DNA from: CANHBY01 sp031374415
GTDB taxonomy: Bacteria; Pseudomonadota; Gammaproteobacteria; Burkholderiales; Burkholderiaceae_C
Assembly: GCA_031374415.1 (NCBI GenBank)
Contig: JANMGB010000227.1
Location: forward strand, 1 to 49,118
Direction of reading: 5' to 3'
Length of the DNA stretch: 49,118 bases
The position numbers and the translations under genes were made by a program. Of the stretch, positions 32,118-40,048 are shown in pieces; position 1 is the stretch's first letter; each line of letters starts with the position of its first letter. The notes under the pieces are model-generated. The model was not told the origin of the DNA, ran no database searches, and worked only from the letters and a program-made list of their open reading frames with translations.

Positions 32118-32903
32118 ATGGACAAGAAGGTCAATGTTCCGGTGAGCGAGAAGATCAAAATCTCGATTCAAAACCTGAATTTCTTTTACGGCAAATTCCA
32201 TGCCCTGAAGAACATCACCATGGACATTCCTGAAAAGAAGGTGACTGCGTTCATCGGCCCCTCGGGTTGCGGTAAGTCGACTTTGCTGCGCACCTTGAAC
32301 CGCATGTTTGAGCTCTATCCTGAGCAGCATGCGCAGGGGCAGATCATGATCGACGGTGAAAACATTCTCCAGTCCAAGCAGGATGTTTCCTTGATGCGCG
32401 CCAAGGTCGGCATGGTGTTTCAAAAGCCAACGCCTTTCCCGATGTCGATTTACGACAACATCGCCTTTGGGGTGAAATTGTTTGAGACCCTGCCCCGCAT
32501 TGAGATGGATGAGCGGGTCGAGTGGGCTCTCAAGAAGGCCGCGTTGTGGAATGAAGTCAAAGACAAGTTGGGGCAAAGTGGCAGTGGCTTGTCAGGTGGG
32601 CAGCAGCAGCGCTTGTGCATTGCGCGAGGGATTGCCATCAAGCCTGAGGTGTTGCTGCTGGACGAGCCATGCTCCGCGCTCGACCCGATTTCCACCGGCA
32701 AGATCGAAGAGCTGATTCATGAGCTGAAAGACGACTACACCGTGGTCATCGTGACTCACAACATGCAGCAAGCCGCACGCAGCTCCGACTACACAGCCTA
32801 CATGTACCTCGGTGACTTGATTGAGTTCGGCCCGACGTCTGACTTGTTCATGAAGCCCAGTCGCAAGGAAACTGAGGACTACATTACGGGACGGTTTGGG
32901 TGA
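32118..32903 (+). CDS. pstB: Phosphate ABC transporter ATPase PstB
   Basis: 261 residues from the ATG at 32118; a TTG at 32100 is in frame but less likely. Walker A GPSGCGKST (about 47-55), Q loop FQKPTPFPMSIYDN, signature LSGGQQQRLCIARG, Walker B VLLLDEPCSALDP and switch His in VTHNMQQA are all intact. It energises uptake through PstCA and takes part with PhoU in signalling to PhoR. Confidence 0.98.
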   Translation: MDKKVNVPVSEKIKISIQNLNFFYGKFHALKNITMDIPEKKVTAFIGPSGCGKSTLLRTLNRMFELYPEQHAQGQIMIDGENILQSKQDVSLMRAKVGMVFQKPTPFPMSIYDNIAFGVKLFETLPRIEMDERVEWALKKAALWNEVKDKLGQSGSGLSGGQQQRLCIARGIAIKPEVLLLDEPCSALDPISTGKIEELIHELKDDYTVVIVTHNMQQAARSSDYTAYMYLGDLIEFGPTSDLFMKPSRKETEDYITGRFG

Positions 32904-32956
32904 TACTGTTTGGCTTGGATCTTTGACCTCTTGCTCTGCAACCGGAAGCCATTTTC

Positions 32957-33664
32957 ATGACCGAAAAACACCTCTCGACCCAGTTTGATACTGAACTCAG
33001 CGGTATTTCCACGCGCGTCCTGGAGATGGGCGGCTTGGTGGAGTGTCAAGTCGCGCAGGCGATTTACGCCTTGACTAACTTCAGCGGTGAGACCGCCTCG
33101 CAGGTTTTGGCCCAAGAAGAGGTGGTCAACACCATGGAGATCGAGATTGATCGCGATCTCTCCAGCATCATCGCGCGCCGTCAGCCCACGGCCCGTGACT
33201 TGCGGCTGTTGATCGCGATCAGCAAAACCATTGCCAACCTGGAGCGCGTAGGCGACGAGGCTGCCCGCATTGCTCGCACCGTACAGCGTTTGATGAACTC
33301 AGGTGTCAGCTCGCGTATGCGCTTGCCCGTCAACAGCCTGGCCTATGAGTCCGAGCTCGCCATTGCCCAATTGCGCAAGGCCCTGGACGCTTTTGCCCGG
33401 CTGGACGTGGAGCGTGCCCTGGAGGTGCTCAAGCAGGATGACCAGATCGACCAAGAGTTTGAGGGCCTGATGCGCAAGCTCATCACCTTCATGATGGAAG
33501 ATCCCCGCACGATTTCGGCCAGCATTGACCTCATCTTTGTGGCCAAGGCGGTCGAGCGGGTGGGTGATCACGCAAAGAACTTGGCCGAAGCCATCATCTA
33601 CGTGGTCAAAGGCACGGACGTGCGTCACAACTCGGTGGCGCAGGTGGAGAGCATGGTGCGCTGA
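32957..33664 (+). CDS. phoU: Phosphate signalling protein PhoU
   Basis: 235 residues, two tandem three-helix PhoU domains with the E/DxxxD metal-binding patterns. Start preceded by GGAAG. Represses PhoR signalling when phosphate is plentiful by linking it to the Pst transporter. Encoded between pstB and phoB as in other Burkholderiales. Confidence 0.97.
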   Translation: MTEKHLSTQFDTELSGISTRVLEMGGLVECQVAQAIYALTNFSGETASQVLAQEEVVNTMEIEIDRDLSSIIARRQPTARDLRLLIAISKTIANLERVGDEAARIARTVQRLMNSGVSSRMRLPVNSLAYESELAIAQLRKALDAFARLDVERALEVLKQDDQIDQEFEGLMRKLITFMMEDPRTISASIDLIFVAKAVERVGDHAKNLAEAIIYVVKGTDVRHNSVAQVESMVR

Positions 33665-33730
33665 CGGCGCGCCAGGTGCTTTGTCTGACGTCTCAGTTCT
33701 TGGTTTGTTTTGTCGTCGGAGGTGCATGTC

Positions 33731-34432
33731 ATGAGCCGTGTTTTGGTAGTCGAAGACGAGTCCGCGATCGCGGAATTGATTGCGATCAATCTGCGCCATG
33801 CCGGGCATGAGGTCACAGTGGTCGGGGACTCTCACTCGGCCCAGGCCGAGGTGGATCGTGTTTTGCCGGATTTGGTGGTGCTCGATTGGATGTTGCCGGG
33901 GCAGCCGGGTGTGAACTTGGCGCGCAGTTGGCGGGCTCAGGCCCGCACCCGTGATTTGCCCATCATCATGCTGACGGCCCGGGCTCAAGAAAGTGACAAA
34001 GTTGCCGGGCTGGACGCTGGCGCGGACGACTATCTCACCAAGCCGTTTTCACCCAGCGAGTTGATGGCTCGCATTCGGGCGGTGTTGCGCCGCAAGGCCC
34101 CCGAGACTCTGGACGCGATGGTGGAGATCGCGGGATTGATGCTCGACCCTTCGACCCGTCGCGTCAAGCGGGAGGGGGTAGAGGTCAAGCTTGGGCCCAC
34201 AGAGTTTCGTTTATTGCATTTCTTCATGACCCATCCTGAGCGTGTTCACTCGCGTGCCCATGTGCTGGACCGCGTTTGGGGTGACCACGTGTTCATTGAA
34301 GAGCGCACGGTTGATGTGCACGTGAAGCGCTTGCGTGAGGCCCTCGACCCCGTCGGATGCGCCCGGCTGATCGAGACCGTGCGGGGCGCAGGCTATCGGC
34401 TGACCCAGACCGCTCAGGCCGTGGCGCCCTGA
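33731..34432 (+). CDS. phoB: Phosphate regulon response regulator PhoB
   Basis: 233 residues from the ATG at 33731, which follows GGAGGTG; the frame from 33710 is longer but unsupported. Receiver domain with phospho-acceptor D52 (VVLDWMLPG), then an OmpR-type winged helix (about 130-228) with the RVHSRAHVLDRVWG and TVDVHVKRLREAL segments. Presumed to bind the box at 28971, giving positive feedback. Confidence 0.97.
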   Translation: MSRVLVVEDESAIAELIAINLRHAGHEVTVVGDSHSAQAEVDRVLPDLVVLDWMLPGQPGVNLARSWRAQARTRDLPIIMLTARAQESDKVAGLDAGADDYLTKPFSPSELMARIRAVLRRKAPETLDAMVEIAGLMLDPSTRRVKREGVEVKLGPTEFRLLHFFMTHPERVHSRAHVLDRVWGDHVFIEERTVDVHVKRLREALDPVGCARLIETVRGAGYRLTQTAQAVAP

Positions 34433-34442
34433 ACGCACGCCG

Positions 34443-35789
34443 ATGAGCGGTATTTTCCCGGGCATCCTGTACAGCAGTTTGACTTGCTTGATCGGCGCCG
34501 TGCTGGGCTCGGCCCTTGGCGCTCAGTGGCATATGTCGACACTGGGTGCTGTCGGTGGTGCGTTTGTGGCGACCGTGTTTTATTCGAGCTTGCAGGCCTT
34601 GCGCGCACAACGTTTTTTGAATTGGTTGCGTGAGACCTCACCCGCTGCGCCACGCAATAGCGGCTTGTGGGGCGAGGTGGGCTACCGGGTGGAGCGCGCT
34701 GTGCGTATTCTGGAGCGCGCGATCGTGCAAGAACGGCTGCAGCGTGCCCAGTTTTTGTCGGGCATTGAGGCGTCTCCCAATGGCGTGATGCTGCTGGAGG
34801 CCAATGATCAGATCGAGTGGTGTAACTCGGTATCGGCGGCGCATTTTGGTTTGCAGCGTGACAACGACCGGCGTCAAAGCGTGACCAACCTGATTCGCTC
34901 GCCGGTGTTTGTGGCTCACATGCAAGGCGATAAGTTTGATGTCCCGATATTTTTGGGCGGACCGGGTACGCGCCAGCGTTTGATGGTGTTGGTGCGACCT
35001 TATGGTGACGGCATGAAGCTGGTGCTGTCCCAGGATGTGACCGAACGTGAGCGTAACGATGCCATGCGCCGTGATTTTGTCGCCAATGTCTCCCATGAAA
35101 TTCGCACACCCTTGACGGTGTTGTCGGGCTTCATAGAGACCATGAGTGACGTTCCCTTGTCAGAAAATGAGCGCCGCCGTGTGATCGAGTTGATGTCGCA
35201 GCAAACACAGCGCATGCAGACTTTGGTTGCTGATTTGTTGATTTTGGCGCAATTGGAGGGCAGCCCGCCCCCCCCGCCAGGGCGATGGGTCAGTGCAGCT
35301 GGGCTGATGCAACAGGCACAGGCTGATGCCCATGCCCTGTCAGCTGGGCGCCATCAGTTGAGCTTTGCGGGCGAGTGTGACTTTGAGTTGGCGGGTGCGG
35401 AGTCGGAATTGCAGAGCGCCTTGACCAACCTTGTGAGCAATGCGGTACGTTACACGCCAACCGGCGGCACTGTCCATGTGCGGTGTGCTTACCTCCCCGA
35501 TGGGGCTGCCGAGCTGGAGGTGCAAGACTCAGGGGTGGGCATCGAGAAGGATCAGATACCCCGTTTGACCGAGCGGTTTTACAGGGTCGATGGCAGTCGC
35601 TCTCGTGAGACGGGGGGCACAGGTTTAGGCTTGTCGATCGTCAAGCACGTCGTGCAACGCCACGGCGGGGAGTTGGACATCCGCAGTGAGCCTGGGCAAG
35701 GTTCCACCTTCCGGCTGTTGTTCCCACCCACGCGAGTGCGCCGGGTGCCAGCGCATAACGCGTCAGCTTCAGTATCTGTTTTGCGTTGA
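34443..35789 (+). CDS. phoR: Phosphate regulon sensor kinase PhoR
   Basis: 448 residues. Two N-terminal membrane segments with almost no periplasmic loop (about 5-55), a PAS domain (about 95-205), a HisKA domain with H218 in ANVSHEIRTPLTVLSGF, and a HATPase domain with DSGVGIEKDQIPRLTERFYRVD and GGTGLGLSIVKHV. The lack of a periplasmic domain fits signalling through PstB/PhoU rather than direct sensing. It starts ten bases after phoB. Confidence 0.96.
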   Translation: MSGIFPGILYSSLTCLIGAVLGSALGAQWHMSTLGAVGGAFVATVFYSSLQALRAQRFLNWLRETSPAAPRNSGLWGEVGYRVERAVRILERAIVQERLQRAQFLSGIEASPNGVMLLEANDQIEWCNSVSAAHFGLQRDNDRRQSVTNLIRSPVFVAHMQGDKFDVPIFLGGPGTRQRLMVLVRPYGDGMKLVLSQDVTERERNDAMRRDFVANVSHEIRTPLTVLSGFIETMSDVPLSENERRRVIELMSQQTQRMQTLVADLLILAQLEGSPPPPPGRWVSAAGLMQQAQADAHALSAGRHQLSFAGECDFELAGAESELQSALTNLVSNAVRYTPTGGTVHVRCAYLPDGAAELEVQDSGVGIEKDQIPRLTERFYRVDGSRSRETGGTGLGLSIVKHVVQRHGGELDIRSEPGQGSTFRLLFPPTRVRRVPAHNASASVSVLR

Positions 35790-35814
35790 GTCCGGGGTAC
35801 GCACAGGTGCCGGT

Positions 35815-37503
35815 TCAACGCCTTGGGCGAGGGATGGCATTGGCTGGTTCGCGTTGGTAGATGACGAAGTTGTCATCACGGTTGGTCGGGCGTTTTTCTG
35901 TGGCAATGAACATCCAGCCTTTCGGGGTGGCGCTCACATCGTCACCTGCGCGCTCGGATTGAATGAGGAAGTCGCAGGACGTGTTGGCGCTGTTGGCAAC
36001 GGCTTCAACACGATAAGGGCCAAAGTAGGTCAGCGCGGCCACCAGGGCTTTGGAGCCACCTGGGGCGGCCAGGCATTGACCCGCTGGAACGTGCTGTGCA
36101 ACGCGTTGTACGAGCGGACGCAGGCTGCGGGCATAGTCGAGCAGGGGGAGCCATAAGCTCATGAGCAGCAGCCAACACAGGGCCACGCCACCTGCCGGCA
36201 GCACCAGACTCTTCCATAAGGGGTGCCGGTTGCGCCCTGCACGCCAGTGCACGAGCCAGCCCCATGCGACGGTGCCAAGCGTGGCCATCAGCAGGGAGGG
36301 GCCATGAAAGCTGTGATCGAGGCCAGGGGCCAGCTTGGCCACGTTGGCCGCAGGTTGCGTGGGATAGCCCGTTTGCACGGCCACATAGATCACCCAAATG
36401 GTCAGCGCGCTGAATGTGAAAAAGCAAACTGAAAACCAATCAATGGCGGCCGATGTGCCTCGCCCCAGGGTGGGCAGCGCGAATGCGGCGAGCACCGCCA
36501 GTGAGGGCACAGCCAGCATCAGGGCGCGGTCTGAACCTCCCATCACCAGGCTGGCACACAGGCCGACCAAGGCGCAGCTGAGTGGTACCGAGATGTGGCG
36601 GCGCAGGCCGTGGCGGCGCCAGCGCCACAAGGTCCAAAGGGTCAGGGGCCATGCGGGCCAGGTGAACCATGCGAGCATGCGCAAGATGGCCAGGACTTGG
36701 GGCGTCTCGCCGCTCCAGTGCACCCGCCAGGCCCAGGCATTCAGGCTGCTCCCTATGCCGGCGGCCACGGCCATGGACAATGCGATCCACCACGCGAAGG
36801 GTCTGACCTCTGCATAGTGCGAGCGCCAGCAGATCAGCAAGCCTAAGGTGCCCATGGCCAGGGCCACGGCCGGGGCACCACTGGCCGCCATGATGGCCAT
36901 TGAAAGGAGCAGGCTGACCCGGGATTTGACAGCCCGGAAGGGGCTGGCGGCCAGGGCATACAGGTAGAGTGCAGCGCCCGCCAGTTGCACCATCTCGGGC
37001 GTGGTCTCATGGCCCAATTGCAGCAGGCCGAGCGTAGCGATTTGGCCCAGCAGGGCACCATCGGCCACGGCGCGCGCATAGTCGACGGGGGTGGCTTCAC
37101 CGCCAAAGGCGAAAGGCAGCGGCTGCGCCGCTGCAGTGCGTGCGAGGTGATAGGTGGCGTACCAGGTGAGGGCCAGCACAGCGGCCAGCAGCAGGGCAAA
37201 GGGCAGTCGGGCCGCCAAAGCGGCAGGCACCATGGGGCTGAGCGCCTTGATGAACACGGCACCCAGCCAGTAGGGCAGCAGGGCCCCATCGGCAGCCAAG
37301 CCGCCCAGCTGGGGTTGCAACCAAGGGGTTTGCCCGGCGGAAATCTCGAGCATGTAGCCAAAGGCCGTGATGTCGGCACTTTTCCAAGGGTCACGACCAA
37401 ACAGGCCTGGCAGCAGGTAGGCAGCACAAAACAAGAACAAGGCCCAGCGTGGCATGCGCTGGGCGGCGCGATCAGTGACCAGGGCGGGGTTGGGTGAGTT
37501 CAA
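35815..37503 (-). CDS. Polytopic GT-C-like membrane protein (ArnT/PMT family, putative)
   Basis: 562 residues with about ten or more membrane segments and a C-terminal soluble domain of about 100 residues. The N-terminus has FGRDPWKSADITAFGYMLEIS, resembling the first extracytoplasmic loop of ArnT/PMT GT-C glycosyltransferases, in which acidic residues bind the lipid-phosphate donor. Substrate is unknown. The TTG at 37503 has AAGG upstream; an ATG at 37455 is an alternative. It converges on phoR with a 25-base gap, and I see no clear terminator between them. Confidence 0.65.
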   Translation of the reverse strand: MNSPNPALVTDRAAQRMPRWALFLFCAAYLLPGLFGRDPWKSADITAFGYMLEISAGQTPWLQPQLGGLAADGALLPYWLGAVFIKALSPMVPAALAARLPFALLLAAVLALTWYATYHLARTAAAQPLPFAFGGEATPVDYARAVADGALLGQIATLGLLQLGHETTPEMVQLAGAALYLYALAASPFRAVKSRVSLLLSMAIMAASGAPAVALAMGTLGLLICWRSHYAEVRPFAWWIALSMAVAAGIGSSLNAWAWRVHWSGETPQVLAILRMLAWFTWPAWPLTLWTLWRWRRHGLRRHISVPLSCALVGLCASLVMGGSDRALMLAVPSLAVLAAFALPTLGRGTSAAIDWFSVCFFTFSALTIWVIYVAVQTGYPTQPAANVAKLAPGLDHSFHGPSLLMATLGTVAWGWLVHWRAGRNRHPLWKSLVLPAGGVALCWLLLMSLWLPLLDYARSLRPLVQRVAQHVPAGQCLAAPGGSKALVAALTYFGPYRVEAVANSANTSCDFLIQSERAGDDVSATPKGWMFIATEKRPTNRDDNFVIYQREPANAIPRPRR

Positions 37504-37585
37504 GTCGATGCCTTGCGAGGGTGTCGGGGCGAGCAGGCATTATCGGCGCTGAACCTGCGACCTGTCGGAATCGGATGAGCCCATG

Positions 37586-37611
37586 AAAAAGGCAGCCGAA
37601 GCTGCCTTTTT
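37586..37611 (-). terminator. Intrinsic terminator after rpmE2
   Basis: AAAAAGGCAGC (37586-37596) / GCTGCCTTTTT (37601-37611), perfect 11-bp stem with a 4-base loop, ending in a T-run on either strand. It lies 34 bases after the rpmE2 stop. Confidence 0.85.
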
Positions 37612-37644
37612 GAGCGCCGAGAAACGGAAGGTTCTAGGGCCTGT

Positions 37645-37920
37645 TCACGCACTCGCGGCGGGTTTCTTCATGCCGACATGCGCAAACTTGTTGCGGAACT
37701 TCTCGACGCGACCGCCCAGGGAGTCCACGCTCTTCTGGGTGCCGGTGTAGAAGGGGTGCGATTCGCTGGTGCTTTCCAGCTTCAGCAAGGGCACAACTCG
37801 ACCGTCGTCCAGGGTGGTGGTTTCTTTGCTGGTGGCGCAGGAGCGGGTCACAAACTTGAAACCGTTGGACAGGTCCACGAAGCACACGTCTTGGTACTTG
37901 GGGTGAATGCCTTCTTTCAT
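37645..37920 (-). CDS. rpmE2: 50S ribosomal protein L31 type B
   Basis: 91 residues from the ATG at 37920 (MKEGIHPKYQDVCFVDLSNG). The zinc-ribbon CxxC pairs of type A L31 are absent and the protein is longer with a C-terminal extension, marking it as the zinc-independent paralogue. It follows rho on the minus strand with a 160-base leader that contains a hairpin, and is closed by a strong terminator. Confidence 0.97.
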   Translation of the reverse strand: MKEGIHPKYQDVCFVDLSNGFKFVTRSCATSKETTTLDDGRVVPLLKLESTSESHPFYTGTQKSVDSLGGRVEKFRNKFAHVGMKKPAASA

Positions 37921-37950
37921 ACGAGCCTTTCGATGATTCGTTGTTTGGTT

Positions 37951-37972
37951 TTTGTGCCGAATGTGGCACAAA
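37951..37972 (-). promoter_or_regulatory. Hairpin in the rpmE2 leader
   Basis: TTTGTGCC and GGCACAAA form a perfect 8-bp stem with a 6-base loop, 30 bases upstream of the rpmE2 start. Two further short inverted repeats lie farther upstream in the leader. A ribosomal-protein leader role is a guess from position. Confidence 0.5.
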
Positions 37973-38058
37973 GGGAGCCACGCCGAGGCTTCGACGCACT
38001 TGCCTGGTTGACTTACCTCAACCGCATGGAAATTTTTTCAACGCGGAAAAAGCCTTTG

Positions 38059-38064
38059 ATTATA
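38059..38064 (-). promoter_or_regulatory. -10 box of a candidate rpmE2 promoter
   Basis: Perfect TATAAT on the minus strand, just past the rho stop, would give an mRNA with a leader of about 130 bases. The -35 region, inside the rho 3' end, is weak. Confidence 0.5.
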
Positions 38065-38080
38065 GCTGGGGCGACGGCTT

Positions 38081-39343
38081 TCAGCCACCCCGACGCATCA
38101 TGTCGAAGAAATCGTGGTTGTTTTTGCTGGACTTCATCTTGTCGAGGATGAACTCCATGGACTCAATTTCGTCCATTGGGTAGAGCAATTTGCGCAAAAT
38201 CCAGGTTTTTTGCAGGATTTCAGGCTTGAGCAGGAGTTCTTCGCGCCGGGTGCCGGACTTGTTCAGCAGAATCGATGGGTAGACGCGCTTTTCGGCCATC
38301 CGGCGGTCGAGGTGGATTTCGCAGTTGCCGGTGCCCTTGAACTCTTCATAGATCACTTCGTCCATGCGGCTGCCCGTATCGACCAGGGCCGTGCCGATGA
38401 TGGTGAGCGAGCCACCTTCTTCGATGTTGCGTGCAGCGCCGAAGAAGCGCTTGGGGCGCTGCAGGGCATTGGCATCGACACCACCGGTCAGCACTTTGCC
38501 GGAGGAGGGCAGCACGTTGTTGTAGGCGCGCGCCAAACGGGTGATCGAGTCGAGCAAGATCACCACGTCTTTCTTGAGCTCGACCAAGCGCTTGGCCCGC
38601 TCGATGACCATTTCGGCCACTTGGACATGACGTGCAGCAGGCTCATCGAAGGTGGAGCTGATGACTTCGCCGCGCACCGTGCGCTGCATTTCAGTCACTT
38701 CTTCGGGGCGCTCGTCCACCAGCAAGACGATGAGGTGGGCTTCGGGGTAGTTGCTGGTGATGGCGTGGGCCATCTGCTGCATCATCACGGTCTTGCCGCT
38801 CTTGGGGGCAGCCACCAGCAAGGCGCGTTGGCCTTTGCCGATGGGGGCGATCAGGTCGATGATGCGGGCGGTGATGTTTTCGTCGGATTTGACGTCGCGC
38901 TCGAGACGAAACTGTTCTTTGGGGAACAGTGGCGTCAGGTTTTCGAACATGATTTTGTTCTTGCTGTCCTCGGGCGGCAGGGCATTGACACGGTCTACTT
39001 TGACGAGTGCAAAGTACCGCTCGCCGTCTTTGGGGACACGCACCTCGCCTTCGACATCGTCACCGGTGTGCAGGTTGAAACGGCGGATTTGGCTGGGGCT
39101 GAGGTAGATGTCGTCGGTGGAGGCCATGTAGCTGGCATCGGGCGCGCGCAAAAAACCAAAACCGTCCGGCAGCACTTCAAGTACGCCGTCGCCAAACACT
39201 TGCTCGCCACCTTTGGCGCGCTTTTTCATGATGGCGAACATCAGCTCTTGCTTGCGCATGCGAGCGACGTTTTCAATCTCGAGCGCTTCACCCATCTTGA
39301 TGAGTTCGGAAACGTGGAGCGCCTTCAGTTCAGACAGATGCAT
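38081..39343 (-). CDS. rho: Transcription termination factor Rho
   Basis: 420 residues, the usual length. N-terminal helical and cold-shock-like RNA-binding domain (about 1-125, with DGFGFLRAPDASYMASTDDIYLS split by its RNP-like core), then the RecA-type ATPase with Walker A APKSGKT, Walker B VVILLDSITRLARAYN, the Q loop, and the R loop segment GSLTIIGTALVDTGSRMD. Hexameric RNA/DNA translocase. It lies 276 bases after trxA on the same strand, as in many proteobacteria, with rpmE2 next. Confidence 0.99.
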   Translation of the reverse strand: MHLSELKALHVSELIKMGEALEIENVARMRKQELMFAIMKKRAKGGEQVFGDGVLEVLPDGFGFLRAPDASYMASTDDIYLSPSQIRRFNLHTGDDVEGEVRVPKDGERYFALVKVDRVNALPPEDSKNKIMFENLTPLFPKEQFRLERDVKSDENITARIIDLIAPIGKGQRALLVAAPKSGKTVMMQQMAHAITSNYPEAHLIVLLVDERPEEVTEMQRTVRGEVISSTFDEPAARHVQVAEMVIERAKRLVELKKDVVILLDSITRLARAYNNVLPSSGKVLTGGVDANALQRPKRFFGAARNIEEGGSLTIIGTALVDTGSRMDEVIYEEFKGTGNCEIHLDRRMAEKRVYPSILLNKSGTRREELLLKPEILQKTWILRKLLYPMDEIESMEFILDKMKSSKNNHDFFDMMRRGG

Positions 39344-39570
39344 GGGTCAATACCCTGGTGAGGAAGGGGGGAGGTCACGGTGCCAATGTGACGGACCCGG
39401 AGGTGGCTCCACCCGCAAACCCGAGCTGTGCAGCCAAGCACAGGCTCAAACTTCAAGACAAGGAATGCGGGGGGCTGAGGCTCTGTGGGTGGGGCGGCCG
39501 CGGGGGGTTGAAAGAGAAATCAACCGAAGCGCGCTGCCACAGGGCGGCAATTGGGGTTCAGCAGTTTGCA

Positions 39571-39606
39571 AGTCAAACGGCGCTCCATGTGAGGCGCCGT
39601 TTGACT
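39571..39606 (-). terminator. Strong hairpin between trxA and rho
   Basis: AGTCAAACGGCGC (39571-39583) and its exact reverse complement (39594-39606) enclose a 10-base loop, just after the trxA stop. No T-run follows on the minus strand, so it may be an mRNA 3'-end stabiliser or attenuator rather than a full terminator. The remaining rho leader (39344-39570) shows nothing else I recognise. Confidence 0.55.
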
Positions 39607-39619
39607 CGGCTGAGCGTGA

Positions 39620-39949
39620 TTATAGGTGGCTGTCGATGAAAGCTGTCAATTCGGCTTTAGATTTATTGCCAACCAGGGTGCCAGCAAGCTGGCCGCCCTT
39701 GAACATCATCAGGGTGGGAATGGCACGGATGCCAAACTTGCCGGGGGTCTCGCGGTTTTTGTCGATGTCCATTTTGGTGATCTGGAGTCGGTCGCCGTAG
39801 TCTTTGGCGACCTCGTCAAGAATCACTCCGATGGATTTGCAAGGGCCACACCACTCGGCCCAGTAGTCAATCAAGACGGGTTTGTCGGCTTGGAGTACGT
39901 TGGACTCGAAGGTGGCGTCGGTGGTGGCGGTGATCAGTTCGCTGCTCAT
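39620..39949 (-). CDS. trxA: Thioredoxin
   Basis: 109 residues, single thioredoxin fold with active site WCGPC (33-37) and the cis-Pro in IRAIPTLMMFKGG. Cytoplasmic disulfide reductase. The ATG at 39949 has AAGGA upstream; a longer frame from 40273 is a chance extension. Divergent from addB, with a gap of about 100 bases. Confidence 0.98.
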   Translation of the reverse strand: MSSELITATTDATFESNVLQADKPVLIDYWAEWCGPCKSIGVILDEVAKDYGDRLQITKMDIDKNRETPGKFGIRAIPTLMMFKGGQLAGTLVGNKSKAELTAFIDSHL

Positions 39950-40048
39950 GGTTGTTTCCTTAAAAGGGTTGCCGCTCGAAGGCCAGTGGCAACAAGGCAC
40001 AATGATTCTCACACAAAGCCCACCGACCTCTTGGACTGACCCCCACAC

